DNA of 7,079 nt from Pseudomonadota bacterium. Its GTDB lineage: Bacteria; Pseudomonadota; Alphaproteobacteria; Rhizobiales; Xanthobacteraceae. The DNA is taken from assembly GCA_023387555.1 (NCBI GenBank), contig JAEWHY010000043.1, positions 1-7,079 of the forward strand. The letters run 5' to 3'. Under the pieces are notes generated by a model. It was not told where the DNA came from. It searched no databases and saw nothing but the letters and a program-made list of their open reading frames with translations. Within the stretch, counting starts at the first letter, position 1, and each line of letters begins with the position of its first letter. The translations under genes and the position numbers were made by a program. Positions 1 through 5,299 of this stretch are shown here, in pieces.

Positions 1-1246
1 TCTTCGCCCACAGGTCGTTGGTCGCATTCGACAGGATGAACTGGAACAGCGCGGTGTAGTAGATGCCCGACACGCAGTAGCGCGGGTTCGACCTGAACAG
101 AAACAAAAGATAGGTGACCAGCAGCGGAACCGTGATCACCAGCCCGCAGACCATCGCAAAGTTGATCCAGGCATTTTCGATGGCGACCAGACCGAACTGG
201 CGCTGCAGATTGGTGACATCGCGCAGGTCGAGCCCGAACCAGAGGTCCTCCAGCCGGGTGTTGAACAGCAACTGGAGCGCATATTCGCGGCTCTGCGTGC
301 TGCCATCGTCTCTGGCGAACCGCGCCAGCATCACGTCGAAGACATCGAGCCGGTCGAGAATGGGAAGCGCGAGAACCAGCCCGGCCAGCAGCACGACGAA
401 CCACACCAGCCCGGCCTTGCTGAATGATCCGCGCGCCAGCGACCGCAACACCGAGACGGCGACGAACGCGGCCATGATCAGCCCACCGACCAGCAGCGAC
501 GAGCGGCCGCCGGTCGGCAGGATGGCCGCGAACGACAGCCCCGCCAGCATCAGCCGGGTCGCGCAGCCCGCCGACAGTCGCATCGGCGTCGAAACCAGAT
601 TGAGGATCGCATAGAGGCTGAAAAACCCGGCCGCGCTCAGCGGATGGCCGAAGATGCCGGCAGCGCGGAATTCGGTGACGATCATCTGCTCGGTGGCAGC
701 GTCGTAAAAAATCACGTTTTCGAAGATCAGCGAGCGCTTGGTGACGAATTCGAAGAGCACCGTCGCCACGCCGACAAGGAAAAGCGCGTCGATGAACCTG
801 CGGAACTGGACCATCGGCTTGCGCGGCACGGCAACGATCGCAAGCCGCACGATCAGGGCCAGCGCGAAGGTCTCGACGAGGTTCGCGATCGAGGCGCCCC
901 GCACCACGATCGCAAACAGCGACGCGGTCATCGCGGCAATCCCGAACGCGACAAAGGCGTGGTCGGTCATGACCTGCGCGATGCAGCGGCGCCGGAACAC
1001 CCGGTCGACTGTGACCAGCAGCGAGAACACCGCCACGGCGAGAAAGGTCGCCGGATGAATTTTCTGAAATTCGCCGCCGCCGCCGTAATAGTTCCAGCCG
1101 AACATCGGCAGCGCGCTGCCCGGCAGCACGTAGTAGAGCGCAACGCAGCCCATGAAGGAGGATGACAGAATCGTAAGCCGGCGGCTGTCCGCCGCCGGTT
1201 GCGCGCGCATCCCGATGCCGCCGTGAAAGCGGGCCTCAATGCTCAT
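1..1246 (-). CDS. VpsF/Wzy-like polysaccharide polymerase membrane protein, C-terminus cut by window edge
   Basis: This reading frame is open from an ATG at 1246-1244 to the window edge, about 415 codons with no stop, so the gene continues to the left. The protein is strongly hydrophobic, with roughly ten or eleven likely membrane spans, for example near residues 25-44, 65-79, 95-115, 119-139, 150-168, 200-220, 229-243, 249-267, 278-298, 360-384 and 392-408. A larger hydrophilic loop lies at about 299-358. GHPLSAAG near 199-206 and the GGRSSLL turn near 245-251 resemble VpsF-type exopolysaccharide proteins and Wzy/O-antigen ligase-like polymerases. Such proteins sit in the inner membrane and join lipid-linked repeat units at its outer face. 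The ribosome binding site is weak (GAG seven bases before the ATG), and an in-frame ATG at codon 13 is an alternative start. Polymerase versus ligase cannot be settled from sequence alone. Few residues are probably missing if it has the usual length of about 430. Confidence 0.8.
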   Translation of the reverse strand, partial: MSIEARFHGGIGMRAQPAADSRRLTILSSSFMGCVALYYVLPGSALPMFGWNYYGGGGEFQKIHPATFLAVAVFSLLVTVDRVFRRRCIAQVMTDHAFVAFGIAAMTASLFAIVVRGASIANLVETFALALIVRLAIVAVPRKPMVQFRRFIDALFLVGVATVLFEFVTKRSLIFENVIFYDAATEQMIVTEFRAAGIFGHPLSAAGFFSLYAILNLVSTPMRLSAGCATRLMLAGLSFAAILPTGGRSSLLVGGLIMAAFVAVSVLRSLARGSFSKAGLVWFVVLLAGLVLALPILDRLDVFDVMLARFARDDGSTQSREYALQLLFNTRLEDLWFGLDLRDVTNLQRQFGLVAIENAWINFAMVCGLVITVPLLVTYLLFLFRSNPRYCVSGIYYTALFQFILSNATNDLWAK

Positions 1247-1352
1247 CGGCTGTCTCGTCGCCTTTTATCAGCCGCAACCATTCAACGGCCGCACACCTAA
1301 CACAAGCGGTCACTCCAGAATGCGGCGACAAATGTGCTCAATTTGACCTTTG

Positions 1353-1370
1353 CGCATTAACCTAAATGCG
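1353..1370. promoter_or_regulatory. Inverted repeat containing a TTAACC box
   Basis: CGCATT (1353-1358) and AATGCG (1365-1370) form a perfect 6-base dyad with a 6-base spacer. TTAACC (1357-1362) overlaps its centre. It lies about 110 bases upstream of the vpsF-like start and 245 upstream of the epimerase start. It could be a repressor or activator site, or a CtrA-type half-site. Function is inferred from position only. Confidence 0.4.
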
Positions 1371-1433
1371 GTCTCGCCGGAATAGACGACTCGCCGATGC
1401 CACATCGACAGACGCAATAGCGCGGTTTCACGG

Positions 1434-1450
1434 CAACATTAGTCATGTTG
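1434..1450. promoter_or_regulatory. Inverted repeat CAACAT-N5-ATGTTG, candidate operator
   Basis: A perfect 6-base dyad with a 5-base spacer, TAGTC, lies in the gap in front of the epimerase gene, about 165 bases before its ATG. The 17-base size and symmetry suit a dimeric helix-turn-helix regulator. No regulator gene is in the window, and the proteins in this window give no hint of which factor would bind. Confidence 0.35.
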
Positions 1451-1613
1451 ACGGCCGATCGTTGACTGTCTGGCGCGGGTGCGCTCCTGTCCGCACCATT
1501 CGGGAAGTCGCCTTCGCGACGAGGGCTGCGCCGGCTCGGCAGCAAGCGGAATTGTCGCCGATCTGCGCTTCCATCACCTGATTACGCAGTGCATCTGGCA
1601 CCGGAGCAACATC

Positions 1614-2702
1614 ATGCGCGTCCTTCTCACGGGTCATCTGGGATATATCGGCACGGTGCTCACGCCGATGCTGCTGAAGGCGGGGCATGAGGTCGTCGGT
1701 CTGGACAGCGATCTCTACGCGCGCTGCACGTTCGCCCACGGCGGCGACATCGTCAGCGTACCGACCATTTTCAAGGACACCCGCGATGTCGAGGCGAGCG
1801 ACCTCGCCGGGATTGACGCGGTGCTGCATCTCGCGGCCTTGTCCAACGATCCGCTGGGCGACCTGCGTCCGGGATTGACCGACGAGACCAATCATCTGGC
1901 GAGCGTTCGGCTCGCCGAGCTTGCCAAAAGCGCCGGCGTCCGGCGCTTCGTCTTCGCCTCGTCCTGCAGCAACTATGGCCAGGCCGGCGATGAGATGATC
2001 GACGAGAACGCGCCGCTCAACCCGGTGACGGCCTACGGCGAGTCGAAGGTCATGTCCGAGCGCGATATCGCGCGGCTGGCCGGCGACGGCTTCTGCCCGG
2101 TGTATCTCCGGCCGGCCACGGCGTATGGCGTGTCGCCCCGGCTGCGATTCGACATCGTGCTCAACAACCTGGTCGCCTGGGCGCACACCACGGGAAAGAT
2201 CTACCTGAAGTCCGACGGCACGCCCTGGCGTCCGATCGTCCATATCGAGGACATTTCCCGCGCCTTCATCGCCGCAATGGAAGCGCCGGAAGACGCGGTC
2301 TTCAACGAGGCCTTCAACGTCGGCCAGACCGCACACAACTACCGGATCCGGGATCTCGCGGAGATCGTCGCTGCCACAGTTCCCGGCTGCAAGCTGGAAA
2401 TGGCCGAGGATGCCGGGCCGGACAAGCGTTCGTATCGCGTGAGCTTCGAGAAAATCCGCAGCAAACTGCCGGGCTTCAAGCCGCAATGGGATGCCAAGAA
2501 GGGCGCGGAACAGCTCTACAAGGCCTATCGCGACTCGGGCGTGACGCTCGAGGAGTTCGAGGGCCCGCGCTATCAGCGTATCAGCCATATCAAGATGCTG
2601 ATCGCCGAGGGGGCGCTCGACACGCAGCTTCGCAAGTCGCCCTCCATCGCGCCGGAGGCTGGCGAAACGGCCGGCGCGGCACCGGAGGCGGTGCGCGCCT
2701 GA
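1614..2702 (+). CDS. NAD-dependent sugar-nucleotide epimerase/dehydratase (extended SDR)
   Basis: A 362-residue cytoplasmic enzyme of the extended short-chain dehydrogenase type. The N-terminal Rossmann fold shows the glycine motif GHLGYIG at residues 7-13, an acidic residue after the second strand (D31) that suits NAD binding, LAALSND at 73-79, SSCSNYG at 116-122 carrying the Ser position, and the catalytic pair YGESK (Y141, K145). PWRPIVHIED at 204-213 and FNVG at 234-237 are typical of the sugar-nucleotide substrate domain. The start at 1614 is chosen because GGAG lies 7 bases before it and the Rossmann strand begins at once; an in-frame ATG at 1479 would add 45 unrelated residues without a ribosome binding site. 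Residues 341-362 are an Ala/Pro/Glu-rich tail absent from most relatives. Members of this family epimerise, dehydrate or reduce NDP-hexoses. With the neighbouring cytidylyltransferase and RmlC-like gene it probably makes a modified NDP-sugar, but the exact reaction is not readable from the sequence. Confidence 0.88.
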   Translation: MRVLLTGHLGYIGTVLTPMLLKAGHEVVGLDSDLYARCTFAHGGDIVSVPTIFKDTRDVEASDLAGIDAVLHLAALSNDPLGDLRPGLTDETNHLASVRLAELAKSAGVRRFVFASSCSNYGQAGDEMIDENAPLNPVTAYGESKVMSERDIARLAGDGFCPVYLRPATAYGVSPRLRFDIVLNNLVAWAHTTGKIYLKSDGTPWRPIVHIEDISRAFIAAMEAPEDAVFNEAFNVGQTAHNYRIRDLAEIVAATVPGCKLEMAEDAGPDKRSYRVSFEKIRSKLPGFKPQWDAKKGAEQLYKAYRDSGVTLEEFEGPRYQRISHIKMLIAEGALDTQLRKSPSIAPEAGETAGAAPEAVRA

Positions 2703-2724
2703 CCGGCCGCACGCTGCGCCGCAT

Positions 2725-2748
2725 GCGGACGCGGAGCGACGCGTCCGC
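2725..2748 (+). terminator. Strong hairpin after the epimerase gene
   Basis: GCGGACGCG (2725-2733) pairs perfectly with CGCGTCCGC (2740-2748) around a 6-base loop, giving a 9-pair GC-rich stem that begins 22 bases after the epimerase stop. No U-run follows, so it is either an imperfect intrinsic terminator or a 3'-end stabilising structure. A 10-base palindrome, CCGCATGCGG at 2719-2728, overlaps its left arm and offers an alternative fold. Confidence 0.5.
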
Positions 2749-2801
2749 CGGAAGCCACGCCAGTTTCTAACATCAAGGGCGTGAGCGGATTGCCCGCTGA
2801 C

Positions 2802-2816
2802 GCCGGTCAAACCGGC
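2802..2816 (-). terminator. Hairpin just after the rfbC-like stop
   Basis: GCCGGT (2802-2807) and ACCGGC (2811-2816) form a perfect 6-pair stem with a 3-base loop, one base beyond the minus-strand stop codon at 2818-2820. A second smaller stem, AGCGG-N5-CCGCT at 2784-2798, follows in the direction of transcription. Neither is followed by a T-run. Placement between convergent genes suggests transcription ends here from both sides. Confidence 0.4.
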
Positions 2817-2817
2817 C

Positions 2818-3396
2818 TCACGCCGGTTTCAGCACGCCGCCCATTCTGCGCTTCAGCTCGGCTTCGAACGTGGCGTACAGCGGAAACTGCCGGTCCCTGT
2901 CCGAGATTTCGCTCACCGGGAGCGGCCATGTCAGGCCCAGCGCCGGATCGTCGTGGCGAAGGCCACCTTCGGCTTCGGGCAGGTAGAACTCGCTCATCAG
3001 GTAGCTCGCATCGGTCCGGTCGCAGAGCGTCTGGTAGCCGTGCGCGAAGCGCTGCGGCACATAGAGTGCGGTCCGATTGTCCTCGTTCAGCTCGATGCCG
3101 AAATTCTGCAGGAAGGTCGGGCTCTCTGGCCTCAGATCGACGATGACATCGTAGAGCGCGCCGCGGATGCAGGTGACCAGCTTGGTTTCCGCGGCCGGCA
3201 CGTACTGGAAGTGCATGCCGCGCACGGTTCCCTTGCGGAGGTTCGACGCGATGCTGGTCTGAACCGCGGCCGGCTTCAGCCCATGCGCCGCGAACTCATT
3301 CTGGCAGAAGGTGCGCGCGAAGAAGCCGCGGGCATCCGCACGGCGCTCGATCTCGATGACGAACGCGCCTTCCAGATGGGTTTCCGTGAAAAGCAC
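2818..3396 (-). CDS. rfbC: RmlC/RfbC-like dTDP-4-dehydrorhamnose 3,5-epimerase family protein
   Basis: A 192-residue protein, close to the 180-190 usual for RmlC cupin epimerases, which invert C3 and C5 (or only one of them) of 4-keto-6-deoxy NDP-sugars. The N-terminus has RADARGFFARTF (19-30). TVRGMHFQ (57-64) carries the catalytic-base histidine H62. KLVTCIRGALYDVIVDLR (72-89) is the core cupin strand pair, FAHGYQTL (117-124) is the second conserved block, and Y138 in SEFYLPEAEGG matches the acid tyrosine. DDPALGLTWP (149-158) completes the signature, and D166 or D168 fits the Asp partner of the base. The start is GTG: GAGGAGG ends four bases before it and an in-frame TGA sits 12 bases upstream, so no longer start is possible. 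It diverges from the cytidylyltransferase gene and converges with the SDR gene. No rmlA, rmlB or rmlD is nearby, so the substrate need not be the rhamnose intermediate. Confidence 0.9.
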   Translation of the reverse strand: MLFTETHLEGAFVIEIERRADARGFFARTFCQNEFAAHGLKPAAVQTSIASNLRKGTVRGMHFQYVPAAETKLVTCIRGALYDVIVDLRPESPTFLQNFGIELNEDNRTALYVPQRFAHGYQTLCDRTDASYLMSEFYLPEAEGGLRHDDPALGLTWPLPVSEISDRDRQFPLYATFEAELKRRMGGVLKPA

Positions 3397-3416
3397 GACG
3401 CCTCCTCAGCAATGCA

Positions 3417-3431
3417 ATGCCAGGCTGGCAT
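3417..3431. promoter_or_regulatory. 15-base palindrome upstream of the rfbC-like start
   Basis: ATGCCAG (3417-3423) and CTGGCAT (3425-3431) are perfect inverted copies around one central base, 21-35 bases upstream of the GTG start. As DNA it could be an operator close to the promoter. As RNA it could form a leader hairpin just before the strong GAGGAGG ribosome binding site. Which applies depends on the unknown transcription start. Confidence 0.4.
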
Positions 3432-3486
3432 GCGGACAATTACCGGACGCAGGGTCACTGCAGGTTAACCTTAAGTGCGAGCAAAC

Positions 3487-3505
3487 GCATCGATGCAATA
3501 TTGCA
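3487..3505. promoter_or_regulatory. Two overlapping perfect palindromes
   Basis: GCATCGATGC (3487-3496) is a 10-base palindrome and TGCAATATTGCA (3494-3505) is a 12-base palindrome, sharing TGC. They lie about 91-109 bases upstream of the rfbC-like start and 240 upstream of the rfbF-like start. This is a plausible place for a factor that represses or activates one or both genes. The regulator is unknown. Confidence 0.4.
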
Positions 3506-3586
3506 CCTGTTGCGCCGCCTTGCGTTAGCGCTGTTCGCACCAATCTTCGGGATACGACGCATCCGCCACCGCAACGAAACCATAGC

Positions 3587-3611
3587 TCGGTATCGTTTAC
3601 ACTAATACCGA
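3587..3611. promoter_or_regulatory. Dyad TCGGTAT-N11-ATACCGA, LysR-type geometry
   Basis: TCGGTAT (3587-3593) and ATACCGA (3605-3611) are perfect 7-base inverted copies separated by exactly 11 bases, with T and A at the inner edges. This is the T-N11-A arrangement known for LysR-type regulator boxes. It is centred about 143 bases before the rfbF-like ATG. No LysR gene is present in the window, so the assignment is by geometry only. Confidence 0.4.
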
Positions 3612-3741
3612 CAACACGCGGCCATGATGCGCGCAACGCTTGATTCCACACCACCCGTTGCGCACAGATTGACATGACAGGGAAGCATGCGATGCCGAGG
3701 CATTACCTTCTTCATCGCGGCAAAAAACAGGCAGACCAGCA

Positions 3742-4551
3742 ATGAAGGTCGTACTCTTCTGCGGAGGCCTTGGTACGCGGATCCGCGAATATTCCGAAAG
3801 CATTCCGAAGCCGATGATCCCGGTCGGCTCGCACCCGATCATGTGGCATGTGATGCAATACTACAGCCGCTACGGACATCGGGATTTCGTGCTCTGCCTT
3901 GGCTACAAGGCCAATGTCATCAAGGATTACTTTCTGCACCTCGACTCGGCCGTCACCCACAATTGCGTGGTCTCGCAATTCGGCAAGAAGGTCGAAATCA
4001 TCGGTGAGCAGCCGCCGGACTGGCGACTGACCATGATCGATACCGGCGTGTGGCGCAACATCGGCCAGCGGCTGGTCGCGGTCCGCGAACACGTGAAGGA
4101 CGAGGAGATATTCCTCGCCAATTACAGCGACGGCCTGACCGATGCGCCGCTGCCGGAGATGATCGATTTCTTCAAGGCAAGCGGCAAGATCGCCTGCTTC
4201 ATCGCGGTTCGCGCGCCGTTCAACTTCCACCTCGCCGAATTCGACAAGGACGGCACCGTCACCGGCATGCGCTCCAACACGGAGTCGGAAGCCTGGATCA
4301 ACGGCGGATATTTTATCTTCCGCAACGAGATCTTCGACTATATCCGCGACGGCGAAGAGCTGGTGCTGCAGCCGTTCAACCGGCTGATCGCGGAGAACAA
4401 GCTTCTGGCTTACAGGTATGAGGGATTCTGGCGGGCGATGGATACGCTGCGGGACCGGCAGGTACTCGAGGAAATGGTCGAAAACGGCCAGATGCCCTGG
4501 GCGCCCGAGACCGACATGCCGCGCGAGCGCAACATCGTGCATCGAATCTGA
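3742..4551 (+). CDS. rfbF: RfbF-like glucose-1-phosphate cytidylyltransferase family protein
   Basis: A 269-residue cytoplasmic nucleotidyltransferase; RfbF proteins are about 257 residues. RfbF joins CTP and glucose-1-phosphate to give CDP-glucose, the entry to CDP-3,6-dideoxyhexoses and related sugars. The nucleotide-binding loop is FCGGLGTRIRE (6-16) with R13. The conserved lysine is K23 in IPKPM. HPIMWHVMQYYSRYGHRDFV (31-50) matches the family closely. D130 in NYSDG is the first metal ligand position, INGGYF is at 186-191, and GFWRAMDT (228-235) supplies the second metal Asp, D234. Odd points are C7 in place of the usual Ala, NYSDG in place of TYGDG, and no EKP motif before INGG. The ATG at 3742 begins the family core directly; AGG ten bases upstream is a weak ribosome binding site. 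It is followed after 74 bases by the deacetylase gene, probably as a two-gene operon. Another pyrimidine nucleotide or sugar remains possible. Confidence 0.87.
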   Translation: MKVVLFCGGLGTRIREYSESIPKPMIPVGSHPIMWHVMQYYSRYGHRDFVLCLGYKANVIKDYFLHLDSAVTHNCVVSQFGKKVEIIGEQPPDWRLTMIDTGVWRNIGQRLVAVREHVKDEEIFLANYSDGLTDAPLPEMIDFFKASGKIACFIAVRAPFNFHLAEFDKDGTVTGMRSNTESEAWINGGYFIFRNEIFDYIRDGEELVLQPFNRLIAENKLLAYRYEGFWRAMDTLRDRQVLEEMVENGQMPWAPETDMPRERNIVHRI

Positions 4552-4592
4552 TTGTCTGCTATTCTTATGGGTGCACGATCGCCGTCTTGCGG

Positions 4593-4607
4593 GGCGCAGC
4601 GAGCGCC
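4593..4607 (+). other. Small intercistronic hairpin before the deacetylase gene
   Basis: GGCGC (4593-4597) pairs with GCGCC (4603-4607) around a 5-base loop in the 74-base spacer between the cytidylyltransferase and deacetylase genes. It sits 18 bases before the deacetylase ATG and is followed by AAA rather than a T-run, so it is unlikely to be a terminator. A role in mRNA stability or translation is possible, but so is chance in GC-rich DNA. Confidence 0.25.
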
Positions 4608-4625
4608 AAAGCCCGGACATGAGCC

Positions 4626-5279
4626 ATGCTGCCGCTGAACCTGCGCGCGCCCGGTGAGCGTCTGTCGGTCCTGTGCCTCGGCGCCCATTCCGACGATATC
4701 GAGATCGGGCTGGGCGGCACGCTGCTCAGCCTGATGGCACGCGGCATCCAGCTCGACGTGCATTGGTGCGTGCTGAGCGCCGAAGGCCCGCGCGAGGCGG
4801 AAGCGCGCAACTCGGCCTCGGACTTCCTCCGCGAAGCGGCGACCCAGACCATCGAGACGCTGCCGTTTCGCGATGGCTTCTTCCCCGAGCAGGGCGAGGC
4901 GATCAAGTCATGGTTCGAGGGTCTCAAGCCGCGCGTGTCTCCCGACCTGATCTTCACGCATCGCCGCGACGACGCGCACCAGGATCACCGCGAGGTCTGC
5001 CGGCTGACCTGGAACACGTTCCGCGATCACCTCATCCTGGAATACGAAATTCCGAAATGGGATGGCGATCTCGGGCAACCCAATCTCTATGTCTCGGTGC
5101 CTGCCGCGATCCTGCAGCGCAAGATCGAACTGCTGGACAAGCATTTCGCCACACAGCGCTCCAAGCAATGGTTTGATGCCGAGACCTTCCAGGGTCTGGC
5201 GCGGCTGCGGGGCATGGAATGCCGCGCGCCGGAGCGCTATGCCGAGGCCTTCTTCGCCCGCAAGGTGATGATGCTCTGA
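4626..5279 (+). CDS. PIG-L/LmbE family deacetylase
   Basis: A 217-residue zinc-dependent deacetylase of the PIG-L/LmbE superfamily, whose members remove acetyl groups from N-acetylglucosamine-type sugars (known cases include PIG-L, MshB and BshB). The metal motif is AHSDDIEIG (20-28), with H21 and the catalytic-base Asp among D23/D24; a Ser replaces the usual Pro in AHPDD. GLGGTL (28-33) follows as in the family. R61 in the following helix matches the conserved substrate-side Arg. THRRDDAHQDHREV (111-124) carries the second metal histidine as H118 or H121. The start at 4626 is fixed by an in-frame stop at 4620-4622, though the ribosome binding site is weak. It lies 74 bases after the cytidylyltransferase gene on the same strand, so the two are probably co-transcribed and the substrate is likely an N-acetylated sugar nucleotide or lipid-linked sugar. 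Length is typical and the protein is soluble, with no signal peptide. Confidence 0.87.
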   Translation: MLPLNLRAPGERLSVLCLGAHSDDIEIGLGGTLLSLMARGIQLDVHWCVLSAEGPREAEARNSASDFLREAATQTIETLPFRDGFFPEQGEAIKSWFEGLKPRVSPDLIFTHRRDDAHQDHREVCRLTWNTFRDHLILEYEIPKWDGDLGQPNLYVSVPAAILQRKIELLDKHFATQRSKQWFDAETFQGLARLRGMECRAPERYAEAFFARKVMML

Positions 5280-5299
5280 GATCCGGCAGCGCGTCTCAG
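5276..5299. terminator. Inverted repeat spanning both convergent stop codons
   Basis: CTGAGA (5276-5281) and TCTCAG (5294-5299) are perfect inverted copies around 12 bases. The left arm contains the deacetylase TGA and the right arm contains the complement of the glycosyltransferase TGA. The genes are separated by only 16 bases. A further dyad, CCGGCGC-G-GCGCCGG at 5302-5316, lies inside the glycosyltransferase 3' end. Neither is followed by a T-run, so bidirectional termination is plausible but weakly supported. Confidence 0.3.

Larger units (their letters stand above)
1247..1613. promoter_or_regulatory. Divergent intergenic region between the vpsF-like gene and the epimerase gene
   Basis: This 367-base gap separates two genes pointing away from each other and must hold promoters for both. 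No convincing gene is present: the short frames inside it have no ribosome binding site and no recognisable protein. Two inverted repeats stand out. One is CGCATT-N6-AATGCG at 1353-1370 with TTAACC inside it. The other is CAACAT-N5-ATGTTG at 1434-1450. A TTGACC hexamer at 1343-1348 could be a -35 element reading right, but no well-spaced -10 follows, so I call no promoter. The 5' leader of the epimerase gene may be long. Confidence 0.6.
3397..3741. promoter_or_regulatory. Divergent regulatory gap between rfbC-like and rfbF-like genes, rich in palindromes
   Basis: This 345-base gap is more AT-rich than the flanking genes and must contain promoters in both directions. It holds a 15-base interrupted palindrome (3417-3431), AGGTTAACCT (3462-3471), two overlapping palindromes (3487-3505) and a long T-N11-A dyad (3587-3611). 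GTTGCGC also occurs three times, at 3509-3515, 3657-3663 and inverted at 3631-3637. Short frames inside it have no ribosome binding site or recognisable product. I see no clear -35/-10 pair. Confidence 0.6.

Noticed and set aside
644..1165. Plus-strand open frame of 173 codons inside the vpsF-like gene
   Set aside because: Composition is dominated by charged residues with no motif, while the opposite strand encodes a continuous membrane protein with ordered hydrophobic segments.
1479..1613. N-terminal extension of the epimerase to an upstream ATG
   Set aside because: The added 45 residues resemble no SDR sequence, no ribosome binding site precedes the ATG at 1479, and GGAG is well placed before 1614.
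1443..2810. Long open frame on the minus strand opposite the epimerase gene (455 codons)
   Set aside because: It overlaps a well-supported SDR gene along its whole length, matches no family I recognise, is rich in Arg/His/Gly as expected of an antisense frame in GC-rich DNA, and has no ribosome binding site.
3417..3605. Short plus-strand frame (62 codons) with a hydrophobic middle in the divergent gap
   Set aside because: It has no ribosome binding site, its ATG lies in the 15-base palindrome, and the gap looks regulatory rather than coding.
3712..4620. Long open frame on the minus strand opposite the cytidylyltransferase gene (302 codons)
   Set aside because: It mirrors a gene with clear catalytic motifs, shows no motifs of its own, and its length is explained by codon bias of the sense gene.
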